Shown here piece after piece: positions 1 through 6,499 of a stretch of 10,823 nt of DNA; within the stretch, counting starts at the first letter, position 1, and the number at the start of each line of letters is the position of its first letter. A program made the position numbers and the translations under genes. This DNA comes from G020350405 sp964513655 (GTDB taxonomy: Bacteria; Planctomycetota; Phycisphaerae; Sedimentisphaerales; Anaerobacaceae), in contig CAZENQ010000104.1 in NCBI GenBank assembly GCA_964513655.1, positions 1-10,823 on the forward strand, in the 5' to 3' direction. The notes beneath the pieces are model-generated. The model was given only the letters and a program-made list of their open reading frames with translations. It was not told where the DNA came from and made no database searches.

Positions 1-55
1 CCGCAAGGACCTGCGCAGCGAAATCGCCCGCCTCATCGACTACTGCCAAAAATAA
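1..55 (+). CDS. C-terminal end of an unidentified protein (partial)
   Basis: Reading from base 2, a frame runs 17 codons to a TAA at 53-55 and gives RKDLRSEIARLIDYCQK. The peptide is charged and helix-like. The third codon positions are G/C-rich, as in the genes of the hisC-ruvB operon, so this is probably the real end of a gene entering from the left. Seventeen residues are too few to name a family, and I do not guess one. The gene converges with the HAF-repeat gene on the other strand. A heptanucleotide array starts at the last base of its stop codon. Confidence 0.55.
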   Translation, partial: RKDLRSEIARLIDYCQK

Positions 56-75
56 AAAGACTCAAGACTAAAGAC
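55..75. repeat. Heptanucleotide tandem array, 3 units
   Basis: Three successive 7-base units (55-61, 62-68, 69-75) fit the consensus WMAAGAC; each ends in AAGAC and only the first two bases vary. The array starts at the last base of the upstream TAA codon. It resembles the short tandemly repeated heptamers known from cyanobacterial intergenic DNA, but that comparison is by period only. Confidence 0.55.
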
Positions 76-122
76 CACTCTGCTGTGTGTTTTCTTGTGA
101 AAACCAGGCTGACTAAGGAGAG

Positions 123-1469
123 TTATTTTTTGTTGCCTTTATCTATTACGTTAATGGTGTCCGTTCCTTCAAACTTGGTCCCATCGATAAGTTCACCGCT
201 TACGAGAAGTTCCACCTCTCCTAATGTGTCTAAATCAGCAAGCATTTCCTGAAGTTCTGAACGGATGAATTTGGCCATTGCAGCCTGCCCTTCCAACTCT
301 ATCAAATCCGCTGCAATTTGTTCTCCGAGCAGAACACTATTGGGGTCTATGTCGGCAACGTTGTAGTCTTCGCTCAATCTGATATGGCAGGTAATCCATT
401 TGCCTTTGCTTCGCAAATTAAGCATACCGGGATTGATGTCAATTTCAGCCTCAATCGCTGCGAGAATAGGCTTGAGCAGATATGCATGCGAACCCCCTCC
501 AACTATCCAGCCCTTGTCATTTATGCACTCTGCTGAACTCAGCTCCCAGCCGAGATTAGGGTCAATCAAAGTATTAAGGTCAACATTATTGCCTTCGCCG
601 GTAGCGTCGAATAATACAGCATAATGACGCATCGGCGCTATCATGTATAGGGCAAGCCCCACGATTTCGCCATCGTCATTTATTGATTTAGCTGCACCGC
701 CGCCCATAGCGATGTTGTTGCCTTTGCCTGTAGGATCAAACAGTATCGCAAGCGGGCTGCCACCTATCATACCATGAGCAGCCCCCACAATCTGGCCGCT
801 GTTATTGATTGAATTTGCAACGCCGGGACGGTTTTCCAGTGTGCCAAGGTCTATATTGTTCCCATCACCAGTAGGGTCAAACAGCGTCGCATGGCCGCGA
901 CAGTATCCCACAATTTGTCCGTTGTCGTTAATTGAAAGAGCTGCACTGCCAATTCGCGGTAGCATTGGACCCAGGTAAGTAATGTCATCTCCGCTGGTAG
1001 AGTCAAACAGCGTCGCAACATACACGAACTCCTCGGGAGGGGTTGAAGGGCCAGATTTGACATATCCTACAATTTGCCCATTGTTGTTGATTGAATAAGC
1101 GCAACTACTAAAACCGCTGGGTGTGCTCAGGTAAGTATGATTACCTTCTCCTGTAGGGTCAAAAATTACCGCTCTTGACTCGCCGGGTGCTGGCTCGATA
1201 TTGCCTACAGCTTGACCGTCGTTGTTGATTGAAAGAGCATAACTAATAACGCCTTCCTGGTTATCAAGCATAATATTGTTACCGTCGCCGGTAGGGTCAA
1301 ACAGCATCGCGCGGCTGCCACAGTGTCCAACAATTTGTCCGTTGTCGCTAATGGCCGTAGCTGAACCCTTGCCCAGGTCAGTAACATTATACATGACCTC
1401 AGTCACGGCACGCGAAGACAGCAATAGTGCTAACACAATTGCCCAGATAAGAATTCGATGCGTTTTCAT
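123..1469 (-). CDS. Secreted HAF-repeat protein, putative seven-bladed beta-propeller
   Basis: A 448-residue exported protein of unknown function. Residues 1-21 form a signal peptide (MKTHR, then a hydrophobic run, then SSRA). Residues 26-336 hold seven copies of a [SN]-x-x-G-[QEW]-x-VG motif, with the G-x-x-VG cores at about 44, 85, 131, 184, 225, 267 and 320. Six 'LFD-P/A/S-TG-x-GNN' strands alternate with them. This is the HAF repeat pattern of predicted extracellular proteins, and seven motifs at 41-53 residue spacing would suit a seven-bladed propeller; that fold is inference. Residues about 337-448 form a separate module (IDINPGMLNLRSKGKW, then FEGTDTINV) that I recall from planctomycetal and some archaeal surface proteins. 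There is no membrane anchor or PEP-CTERM tail. I chose ATG 1469 because AGGAGG lies 7 bases upstream; the longer frame from 1493 would translate through that ribosome-binding site. It is divergent from hisC and has its own promoter. Confidence 0.85.
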   Translation of the reverse strand: MKTHRILIWAIVLALLLSSRAVTEVMYNVTDLGKGSATAISDNGQIVGHCGSRAMLFDPTGDGNNIMLDNQEGVISYALSINNDGQAVGNIEPAPGESRAVIFDPTGEGNHTYLSTPSGFSSCAYSINNNGQIVGYVKSGPSTPPEEFVYVATLFDSTSGDDITYLGPMLPRIGSAALSINDNGQIVGYCRGHATLFDPTGDGNNIDLGTLENRPGVANSINNSGQIVGAAHGMIGGSPLAILFDPTGKGNNIAMGGGAAKSINDDGEIVGLALYMIAPMRHYAVLFDATGEGNNVDLNTLIDPNLGWELSSAECINDKGWIVGGGSHAYLLKPILAAIEAEIDINPGMLNLRSKGKWITCHIRLSEDYNVADIDPNSVLLGEQIAADLIELEGQAAMAKFIRSELQEMLADLDTLGEVELLVSGELIDGTKFEGTDTINVIDKGNKK

Positions 1470-1475
1470 CTTAAA

Positions 1476-1482
1476 TCCTCCT
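1476..1482 (-). promoter_or_regulatory. Ribosome-binding site of the HAF-repeat gene
   Basis: On the minus strand AGGAGGA ends 6 bases before ATG 1469. It fixes that codon as the start rather than the in-frame codon at 1493. It is one of the strongest Shine-Dalgarno matches in the window. Confidence 0.75.
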
Positions 1483-1503
1483 GCAAGCTTCAATTATACG
1501 ATA

Positions 1504-1532
1504 ATTATACCGCTTCAAGCGACTCCAATCAA
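1504..1532 (-). promoter_or_regulatory. Sigma70-type promoter of the HAF-repeat gene
   Basis: On the minus strand TTGATT (1527-1532), a 17-base spacer and a perfect TATAAT (1504-1509) lie about 35 bases upstream of ATG 1469. A second perfect TATAAT lies 11 bases further downstream at 1493-1498, within a direct repeat of AATTATAC (+ strand 1492-1499 and 1503-1510). That second box has no well-spaced -35 element; the best is TTGAAG with a 14-base spacer. The assignment comes from consensus matching only. Confidence 0.5.
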
Positions 1533-1642
1533 GGCTTTTTGGAGATAATTACCGATTTTTTTCAGACTGTCGCGGATGTCGGCAAAATTGGCTTGTATCC
1601 GCGATTAAACCGTCTTGCTGCGAGTAAACGCAAAACTTCTCT

Positions 1643-1670
1643 TTCACTTTTATTCAAACATCCTTATAAT
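1643..1670 (+). promoter_or_regulatory. Sigma70-type promoter of the hisC-ruvB operon
   Basis: TTCACT (1643-1648, 4 of 6 matches to TTGACA), a 16-base spacer and a perfect TATAAT (1665-1670) lie 27 bases upstream of the hisC ATG. Transcription would start near 1677 and leave a leader of about 20 bases. I see no attenuator or his leader peptide in that short leader. The position supports a hisC start at 1698, because the longer open frame would place the promoter inside the coding sequence. Confidence 0.5.
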
Positions 1671-1697
1671 CTGAGGCTGGATTGTGTTGGTGCAGAT

Positions 1698-2744
1698 ATG
1701 GGTTATTTTCGCGAAAATATTGACAGGGCCGAAGGTTATCAGCCGGGTTTTCAGCCGAAGCGGACGGACGTGGTAAAGCTGAACACCAATGAGAATCCCT
1801 ATCCGCCGTCGCCTGCGGTGGTAAAGGTGCTGGCGGAAATCCAGGCCGACCAGGTTCGCCGATACCCCGACCCGGTTGGCAGCACGTTTCGAGAGGCGGC
1901 GGCAAAAGTCAATGGCACCGGCCCGGAGCATATTATTTGCTGCAACGGCGGAGACGAGCTGTTGACTATTGCTTTGCGTGCGTTTTGCGATGAAAATCGC
2001 CCGGTTGCATATCCCGTTCCCACTTATTCTCTCTATCCGGTATTAGCCAATCTGCAAAACTGCAGAACGATTGAGGTCCCCTTCGACAGCGAGTTTAATC
2101 TGCCGGGGAAATTGGCCGAAACCGATGCTAACTTAACTATTGTTTGCAACCCGAACGCGCCGACCGGCAGCTTTGCAGACGTTGACAAGCTGGCCGGATT
2201 GGCGAGTAAACTCTCCGGCGTGCTGCTGATTGACGAGGCATACGTGGATTTCGCCGAGGAGAACTGTGTAAGCCTGGTTGAGGAATTGGATAATGTGATA
2301 ATCCTCCGGTCAATGAGCAAGGGCTACTCGCTTGCGGGGATTCGGTTCGGCTATGGTATTGCCCGGCCGGGGATGATAGAGGGCCTGATGAAGGTAAAGG
2401 ATTCCTACAATGTCGACGCCATTGCTACAACCGCAGCTGCCGCGGCAATAAAGGACAGGAAGTATTTCAAAGAAACAATCGAAAAAGTAAAGGCGGAACG
2501 CAAAAGACTGACAGAGCAGCTCAGAGACCTCGGATTTGATGTCCCCGACAGCAGCGCCAACTTTATTCTGACAAAATGCAGCAATGCCAGAGCGGTTGAG
2601 GTCTATGAGAAACTGGTAAAGCGAAACATCTACGTCAGATACTTTGCTTATCCCGGACTTGAAGATAAATTGAGAATTACTATTGGCACATGTGAGCAAA
2701 ATGATAAACTGATTTCTGCCTTGAAAGAGATTTTATCAGAATGA
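1698..2744 (+). CDS. hisC: Histidinol-phosphate aminotransferase
   Basis: A PLP-dependent class I/II aminotransferase that makes L-histidinol phosphate from imidazole-acetol phosphate and glutamate, in cytosolic histidine biosynthesis. The 348-residue product has the normal family length. Visible landmarks are GYQPG and KLNTNENPYPPSP at the N-terminus, the RYPDP segment, NPNAPTG (about 151-157, Asn contacting PLP), DEAYVDF (about 179-185, Asp on the pyridine nitrogen), SMSKGYSLAGIRFG with the Schiff-base Lys at about 208, and YPGLEDKLRITIG with the substrate-carboxylate Arg near the C-terminus. The frame is open back to 1458, but those 80 extra residues match nothing in the family and would cover the promoter, so ATG 1698 is preferred. 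It lacks a clear Shine-Dalgarno sequence. It is the first gene of the operon, 10 bases before hisB. Confidence 0.93.
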   Translation: MGYFRENIDRAEGYQPGFQPKRTDVVKLNTNENPYPPSPAVVKVLAEIQADQVRRYPDPVGSTFREAAAKVNGTGPEHIICCNGGDELLTIALRAFCDENRPVAYPVPTYSLYPVLANLQNCRTIEVPFDSEFNLPGKLAETDANLTIVCNPNAPTGSFADVDKLAGLASKLSGVLLIDEAYVDFAEENCVSLVEELDNVIILRSMSKGYSLAGIRFGYGIARPGMIEGLMKVKDSYNVDAIATTAAAAAIKDRKYFKETIEKVKAERKRLTEQLRDLGFDVPDSSANFILTKCSNARAVEVYEKLVKRNIYVRYFAYPGLEDKLRITIGTCEQNDKLISALKEILSE

Positions 2745-2754
2745 GGTAACTTCC

Positions 2755-3339
2755 ATGGAAGAAAGAACCGCCAAAACCCACAGACAGACCAAGGAGACCG
2801 ACATTACCATCGAGCTTAATCTGGACGGCGTCGGTAAATACGAAATTGATACCGGTATAGGCTTCTTAGACCATATGCTCACCCACCTGAGCAAGCACAG
2901 CAAAGCCGATTTAGTGGTGAAGGCCAAAGGTGATTTAGAGACCGATGCTCACCATACGGTTGAAGATATAGGAATATGCCTCGGCGAGTGTCTAACAGAG
3001 GCGCTCGGTGATAAGAAAGGTATCGCCAGATACGGCCACAGTTCCGTGCCGATGGAAGAGACCATGGCCAATGTGTCAATTGATTTGTCCGGCAGGCCGA
3101 GTTGTGTATATAATGCCGACTTTCGCACCGACAAAATCGGGGACTTCGATGTCGAATGCATAGAAGAGATGCTGCGGAGCTTTTCGAACAGCGGCAAGTT
3201 CAACCTGCATGTAAACGTTCCATATGGGACGAACAGCCATCACATAGCCGAGGCGGTTTTCAAGGCATTGGCCCAGGCGCTTGCCACAGCGGTCGAAATT
3301 GTAGGCACCGACGTACCGAGTACAAAGGGGACATTGTGA
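2755..3339 (+). CDS. hisB: Imidazoleglycerol-phosphate dehydratase (monofunctional)
   Basis: Dehydrates imidazole glycerol phosphate to imidazole-acetol phosphate, the step just before HisC, so two consecutive histidine enzymes are encoded side by side. The 194-residue product has the length of the monofunctional enzyme; there is no N-terminal histidinol phosphatase domain as in enteric HisB. The metal-binding histidine motifs are visible: GFLDHMLTHLSKHS (about 36-49), DAHHTVEDIGICLGE (about 64-78), SVPMEE (about 97-102), and NSHHIAEAVFKALAQAL (about 160-176). A GAGGT sits 9 bases before the ATG. The stop codon overlaps the ispF GTG start by 4 bases. Confidence 0.95.
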   Translation: MEERTAKTHRQTKETDITIELNLDGVGKYEIDTGIGFLDHMLTHLSKHSKADLVVKAKGDLETDAHHTVEDIGICLGECLTEALGDKKGIARYGHSSVPMEETMANVSIDLSGRPSCVYNADFRTDKIGDFDVECIEEMLRSFSNSGKFNLHVNVPYGTNSHHIAEAVFKALAQALATAVEIVGTDVPSTKGTL

Positions 3340-3848
3340 TAGAAGAGCACGACCACGAGTATCGAACCGGAATCGGCACGGATATCCACGAGGTGCTTGA
3401 GGGTAGAAAGCTTATGCTCGGGGGTGTGCTTATTCCCGACCAGGACGGTTTGGCCGGTCACAGTGATGGCGATGTTGTGCTCCATGCGGTTATAGACGCT
3501 ATGTTAGGTGCGGCTGGGATGGGTGATATAGGGACATTGTTTCCTGATACCGACCCGAAGTTTAAAAACGCCGACAGTAAGGGGCTCTTGCTTGACGTCA
3601 AAAAACGCCTGGAGGAGAAGCGATGGGAGATTGTTAATGTTGACTTGACGATACATGCCGAGGAGGTGCGACTGGACCCATTCAAGGCCCAGATAAAAAG
3701 GTGTATCGCGAGTCTTCTGGGGCTCGATTTTACGGCGATGAATGTCAAGGCGAAAACGAACGAGGGATTTGGCGATATAGGTACCGGCGAGGCGATGGCT
3801 GCGACGGCGGTAATTCTTTTGAAAAGAAAGTACAAGAGGACACTTTAA
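3336..3848 (+). CDS. ispF: 2-C-methyl-D-erythritol 2,4-cyclodiphosphate synthase
   Basis: Cyclises CDP-methylerythritol 2-phosphate to MEcPP with release of CMP, in the MEP isoprenoid pathway; the family is a zinc-dependent homotrimer. The 170-residue product starts GIGTDIHEV (zinc ligands D16 and H18), followed by GHSDGDVVLHA (zinc ligand H50), IGTLFPDTDP (about 65-74), DLTIHAEEVRL and KAKTNEGFGDIGTGEA (about 138-153). It is slightly longer than the usual 155-160 residues, with a charged 10-residue N-terminal lead and a basic KRKYKR tail. I chose GTG 3336 because AAGGGGA lies 4 bases upstream and the codon overlaps the hisB TGA (GTGA), a coupling signature. The frame is open further upstream only as a shadow of hisB. 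No ispD is present in the window. Confidence 0.93.
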   Translation: MIEEHDHEYRTGIGTDIHEVLEGRKLMLGGVLIPDQDGLAGHSDGDVVLHAVIDAMLGAAGMGDIGTLFPDTDPKFKNADSKGLLLDVKKRLEEKRWEIVNVDLTIHAEEVRLDPFKAQIKRCIASLLGLDFTAMNVKAKTNEGFGDIGTGEAMAATAVILLKRKYKRTL

Positions 3849-3862
3849 CGAGGTAGTTTGTT

Positions 3863-3868
3863 CGAGGT
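3863..3868 (+). promoter_or_regulatory. Ribosome-binding site of cysS
   Basis: CGAGGT ends 8 bases before ATG 3877, a normal spacing, but only 2 bases before the in-frame TTG 3871. This favours ATG as the start. The same hexamer also occurs at 3849-3854, right after the ispF stop. Confidence 0.5.
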
Positions 3869-3876
3869 CTTTGCAG

Positions 3877-5355
3877 ATGAAACTGAAGCTTTATAACAGC
3901 CTGACGCGAACGAAAGAGGAATTTAAGCCCTTGAAGAAGGGCGTGGTCGGGGTATATGTGTGCGGGCCTACCGTGTACGGACATGCGCATTTGGGGCACG
4001 CGAAAAGTTATGTGAGCTTCGACATCCTGGTTCGGTATCTGCGGTACTTACAGTATAGTGTCACGTACGTTCAGAATATAACGGACGTGGGGCATTTGAC
4101 GGATGATGCAGATGAGGGGCAAGACAAGGTCGGCGAAGCCGCCAGGAGAGAGAAGAAGCATCCGATGGCGTTGGCTGAATTTTATACGAAGAGCTATTTT
4201 GAGGATATGGACAGGTTGAACTGCGTTCGGCCGGACATCAGCCCGCGAGCGAGCGGTCATATTATAGAGCAGATAGAATTGGTAAAAACACTTTTGGAAA
4301 AAGACTATGCCTATGAGGTCAATGGCTCGGTGTATTTCGATGTGTCGAAATTTGCCGATTACGGGAAACTTTCGGGCAGGAACGTCGAAGATATGCAGGC
4401 AGGTGCACGAGTAGAGGTTTCGCCGGACAAAAAACATCCGGCGGACTTCGCTCTTTGGAAAAAGGCCGAGCCCAATCATATTATGCAATGGCCGAGTCCG
4501 TGGGGGCCTGGTTTTCCCGGCTGGCATTTGGAGTGCTCCGTAATGAGCATGAAATATCTCGGCAAGACCATAGACATCCACGGCGGCGGACTGGAAAACC
4601 AGTTCCCCCATCACGAGTGTGAAATTGCCCAGTCGGAGGCGGCCAATGGTGTGCAGTTCGTTCGATACTGGCTACATAATAATATGGTCACGGTCGACGG
4701 CCAGAAGATGGGTAAAAGCCTGAATAATTTTATTACGCTAAAACAGGCCTTTTCCGGCGCTCACGAGAGACTGACCAAGCATTATGACCCAATGGCGGTC
4801 AGGCAGCTGATTTTGAACAGCCACTACAGGAGCCCTCTGGATTTTTCCGATGCGGCGCTTTTTGCGGCGCACAGTGGACACGAAAAGCTGACCGAAACAG
4901 TCAAGGCGGTCAGAATAAAAATGTTGCAGGCGCCCAAAGGTCCAATCGAAACAAAACTGGCAAAGCAGCTAAAGCAGTTCAGGGAAAAATTCGAAGCCGC
5001 AATGAACGATGACTTAAACACTTCGGTAGCGCTCTCGGTCCTTTTTGAACTTGTCAGAGTCGCTAACCAGCTCCTTGACGAAAACACGACCGACCAGACG
5101 TTAAGTGCAATCGATGCGTTGTTTGGCCGACTGGGAGACGATGCACTCGGAATCGTCGAGCAGCAATACGAGGAGCAGGTTACTGGTGCCGATCAGATGA
5201 TAGATAAGCTGGTGAGACTTTGGATAACACGGAGGAACGAAGCGCGCAGAAACAAAGATTTCGGGTTGGCCGACGGAACCCGTGCCGAGCTTGATAACAT
5301 CGGTATTGTCTTGGAAGACAGGCCGGATGGAACCACTGCATGGAGGAGGAAATGA
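3877..5355 (+). CDS. cysS: Cysteinyl-tRNA synthetase
   Basis: A class I aminoacyl-tRNA synthetase that charges tRNA-Cys with cysteine in the cytosol. The product has 492 residues. The N-terminal Rossmann domain has YVCGPTVYGHAHLGHAKSY, with zinc ligand C29 and the HIGH-type signature HLGH at 38-41. The other zinc ligands appear as C220 (GWHLECSVMS) and H245/E249 (NQFPHHECEIAQS), spaced as in the E. coli enzyme. The KMSKS loop reads KMGKSLNNF (277-285); Gly at the third position is a tolerated variant. The C-terminal helical anticodon domain ends in RRNEARRNKDFGLADGTR and a WRRK tail. ATG 3877 is preferred over TTG 3871 on ribosome-binding-site spacing. The gene lies 28 bases after ispF, and its TGA overlaps the ruvC ATG (ATGA). 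Confidence 0.96.
   Translation: MKLKLYNSLTRTKEEFKPLKKGVVGVYVCGPTVYGHAHLGHAKSYVSFDILVRYLRYLQYSVTYVQNITDVGHLTDDADEGQDKVGEAARREKKHPMALAEFYTKSYFEDMDRLNCVRPDISPRASGHIIEQIELVKTLLEKDYAYEVNGSVYFDVSKFADYGKLSGRNVEDMQAGARVEVSPDKKHPADFALWKKAEPNHIMQWPSPWGPGFPGWHLECSVMSMKYLGKTIDIHGGGLENQFPHHECEIAQSEAANGVQFVRYWLHNNMVTVDGQKMGKSLNNFITLKQAFSGAHERLTKHYDPMAVRQLILNSHYRSPLDFSDAALFAAHSGHEKLTETVKAVRIKMLQAPKGPIETKLAKQLKQFREKFEAAMNDDLNTSVALSVLFELVRVANQLLDENTTDQTLSAIDALFGRLGDDALGIVEQQYEEQVTGADQMIDKLVRLWITRRNEARRNKDFGLADGTRAELDNIGIVLEDRPDGTTAWRRK
5342..5349 (+). promoter_or_regulatory. Ribosome-binding site of ruvC inside the cysS 3' end
   Basis: GGAGGAGG lies within the last codons of cysS, just before ATG 5352. It makes ATG 5352 a better start than the in-frame ATG 5340, which would lie upstream of this site and add the residues MEEE to a family that normally begins MRILGIDPG. 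Confidence 0.6.
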
Positions 5356-5843
5356 GGATACTGGGTATTGACCCGGGTTTGCAGGTCTGCGGATACGGCT
5401 GTTTGGAGACGGCCGCAGACAAAGACAGCCTGGTTGAGGCCGGTATTATCCAGACAGATGACGCCGAGCCGATGGAGGTTAGGCTGAACCAGATTGCCGC
5501 CGATACCGGGTCGCTGCTGGGCAGGTTCAGTCCGCAGGTCGTTGCGGTCGAGGAATTATACTCGCATTATGCGCATCCTAAAACGGCGATATTGATGGGA
5601 CACGCCAGGGGCGTTATACTACAGAAGTGCGCAGAAGCGGGCGTTGAGGTCAGAAGTTTCAGTGCTACGCGTATAAAAAAATCGCTCACCGGCAACGGCA
5701 GAGCCTCGAAAGGGCAGGTTCAAAGGACTATTCAGACGCTTCTGTCCTTGCCGCAGGTGCCTGAGCCGGCCGATGTGGCCGATGCGATAGCGGCGGCAAT
5801 GTGCTGCGCAAACTCAATGGTAACATTAAAGGGCAGGTTATGA
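5352..5843 (+). CDS. ruvC: Holliday junction resolvase RuvC
   Basis: A dimeric endonuclease that cuts four-way junctions symmetrically after branch migration by RuvAB. The 163-residue product has family length and an RNase H-like fold. The four catalytic acids are in place: D7 (MRILGIDPG), E67 (VVAVEELY), D141 and D144 (ADVADAIAAA), matching D7/E66/D138/D141 of E. coli. The SATRIKKSLTGNGRASKGQV segment (104-123) matches the conserved basic DNA-binding region. Both ends overlap neighbours by 4 bases: ATGA with cysS upstream and ATGA with ruvA downstream. Confidence 0.96.
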   Translation: MRILGIDPGLQVCGYGCLETAADKDSLVEAGIIQTDDAEPMEVRLNQIAADTGSLLGRFSPQVVAVEELYSHYAHPKTAILMGHARGVILQKCAEAGVEVRSFSATRIKKSLTGNGRASKGQVQRTIQTLLSLPQVPEPADVADAIAAAMCCANSMVTLKGRL

Positions 5844-6469
5844 TAGCCAGGATTGAAGGAATGCTTGTCAAGCTCGATGCCGATAGCGCTCTGGTACAGG
5901 TCGGGCCGGTCGGTTACGAAGTGATGCTGCCGGGCTATTGTGTAAGCGCGCTGTCGGATAAAATCGGCTCGGATATTAGTCTTTGCACGATGGAATATTA
6001 TGAGGGGACACCACGCGGCGGGAATTTGATACCGAGAATGGTTGGCTTTTTGAATGCCGGTGAAAGGGACTTTTTCACAAAGTTTACCAGCGTAAAGGGC
6101 ATAGGTATAAAGAAGGGGCTGCGGTCGCTGAGCGTTCCGATAGCCACTATAGCGGCGGCGATAGAGGATGGCGACGATAAGATGCTGATGTCACTCGACG
6201 GCGTGGGAAAGAGGATGGCCCAGCAGATTATTGCTGAACTGCGCGGTAAGTTGCAGCACTTCGCGATTGGGGCCGAGGCGCCGCGGGCTGCCGAGCCGAG
6301 ATTTAAACCGTTCCAGGCAGAGGCACTGGAGATTCTCATTGCCTGGGGCGAAAAGAGAAACGACTCGATTGAGCTTATCGAGTTGGCCTGTCAGAGACAC
6401 CCGGACGCAACATCGGCTGAGGAGCTCGTGCCTCTGGTGTACAGACTAAAGCAGGGAGTAGAAGTGTAG
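5840..6469 (+). CDS. ruvA: Holliday junction branch migration protein RuvA
   Basis: A tetrameric junction-binding subunit that seats the RuvB motors. The 209-residue product has three domains: an OB fold (1 to about 70, MIARIEGMLV ... VGPVGYEV), a tandem helix-hairpin-helix domain (VKGIGIKKGL at 85-94, LDGVGKRMAQQIIAEL at 119-134), and a flexible linker followed by the small RuvB-binding domain III (about 158-209). The hairpin that carries the acidic pin Glu55-Asp56 in E. coli is about 6 residues longer here (49-70, EYYEGTPRGGNLIPRMVGF) and has no adjacent acid pair. I recall this form as usual in planctomycetes rather than a defect. ATG 5840 overlaps the ruvC TGA. The frame is open 13 codons further back, but MIARIEG is the expected family start. 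Confidence 0.94.
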   Translation: MIARIEGMLVKLDADSALVQVGPVGYEVMLPGYCVSALSDKIGSDISLCTMEYYEGTPRGGNLIPRMVGFLNAGERDFFTKFTSVKGIGIKKGLRSLSVPIATIAAAIEDGDDKMLMSLDGVGKRMAQQIIAELRGKLQHFAIGAEAPRAAEPRFKPFQAEALEILIAWGEKRNDSIELIELACQRHPDATSAEELVPLVYRLKQGVEV

Positions 6470-6497
6470 TTCAATGTTCAAAGTTATGGTTTACCGA
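6470..6497. repeat. Degenerate heptanucleotide array between ruvA and ruvB
   Basis: Directly after the ruvA TAG, TTCAATG (6470-6476) is followed by TTCAAAG (6477-6483). Two weaker 7-base units also begin with TT (6484-6490 and 6491-6497). The array fills the 30-base ruvA-ruvB gap almost completely and so separates two genes of an otherwise overlapping cluster. Only the first two units are clear copies. Confidence 0.4.
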
Positions 6498-6499
6498 AT

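Noticed and set aside
89..104. GTTTTC-TTGT-GAAAAC hairpin as a terminator between the left gene and the HAF gene
   Set aside because: The stem is only 6 A/T-rich base pairs and no T-tract follows on either strand.
1458..1697. An 80-codon open extension upstream of hisC
   Set aside because: It matches nothing expected in HisC, would make the protein far longer than the family, and covers both the divergent promoter and a perfect TATAAT.
3849..3876. A fifth heptamer array in the ispF-cysS gap
   Set aside because: CGAGGT is repeated 14 bases apart and the gap is 28 bases long, but the remaining bases of the units do not match; the second copy is adequately explained as the cysS ribosome-binding site.
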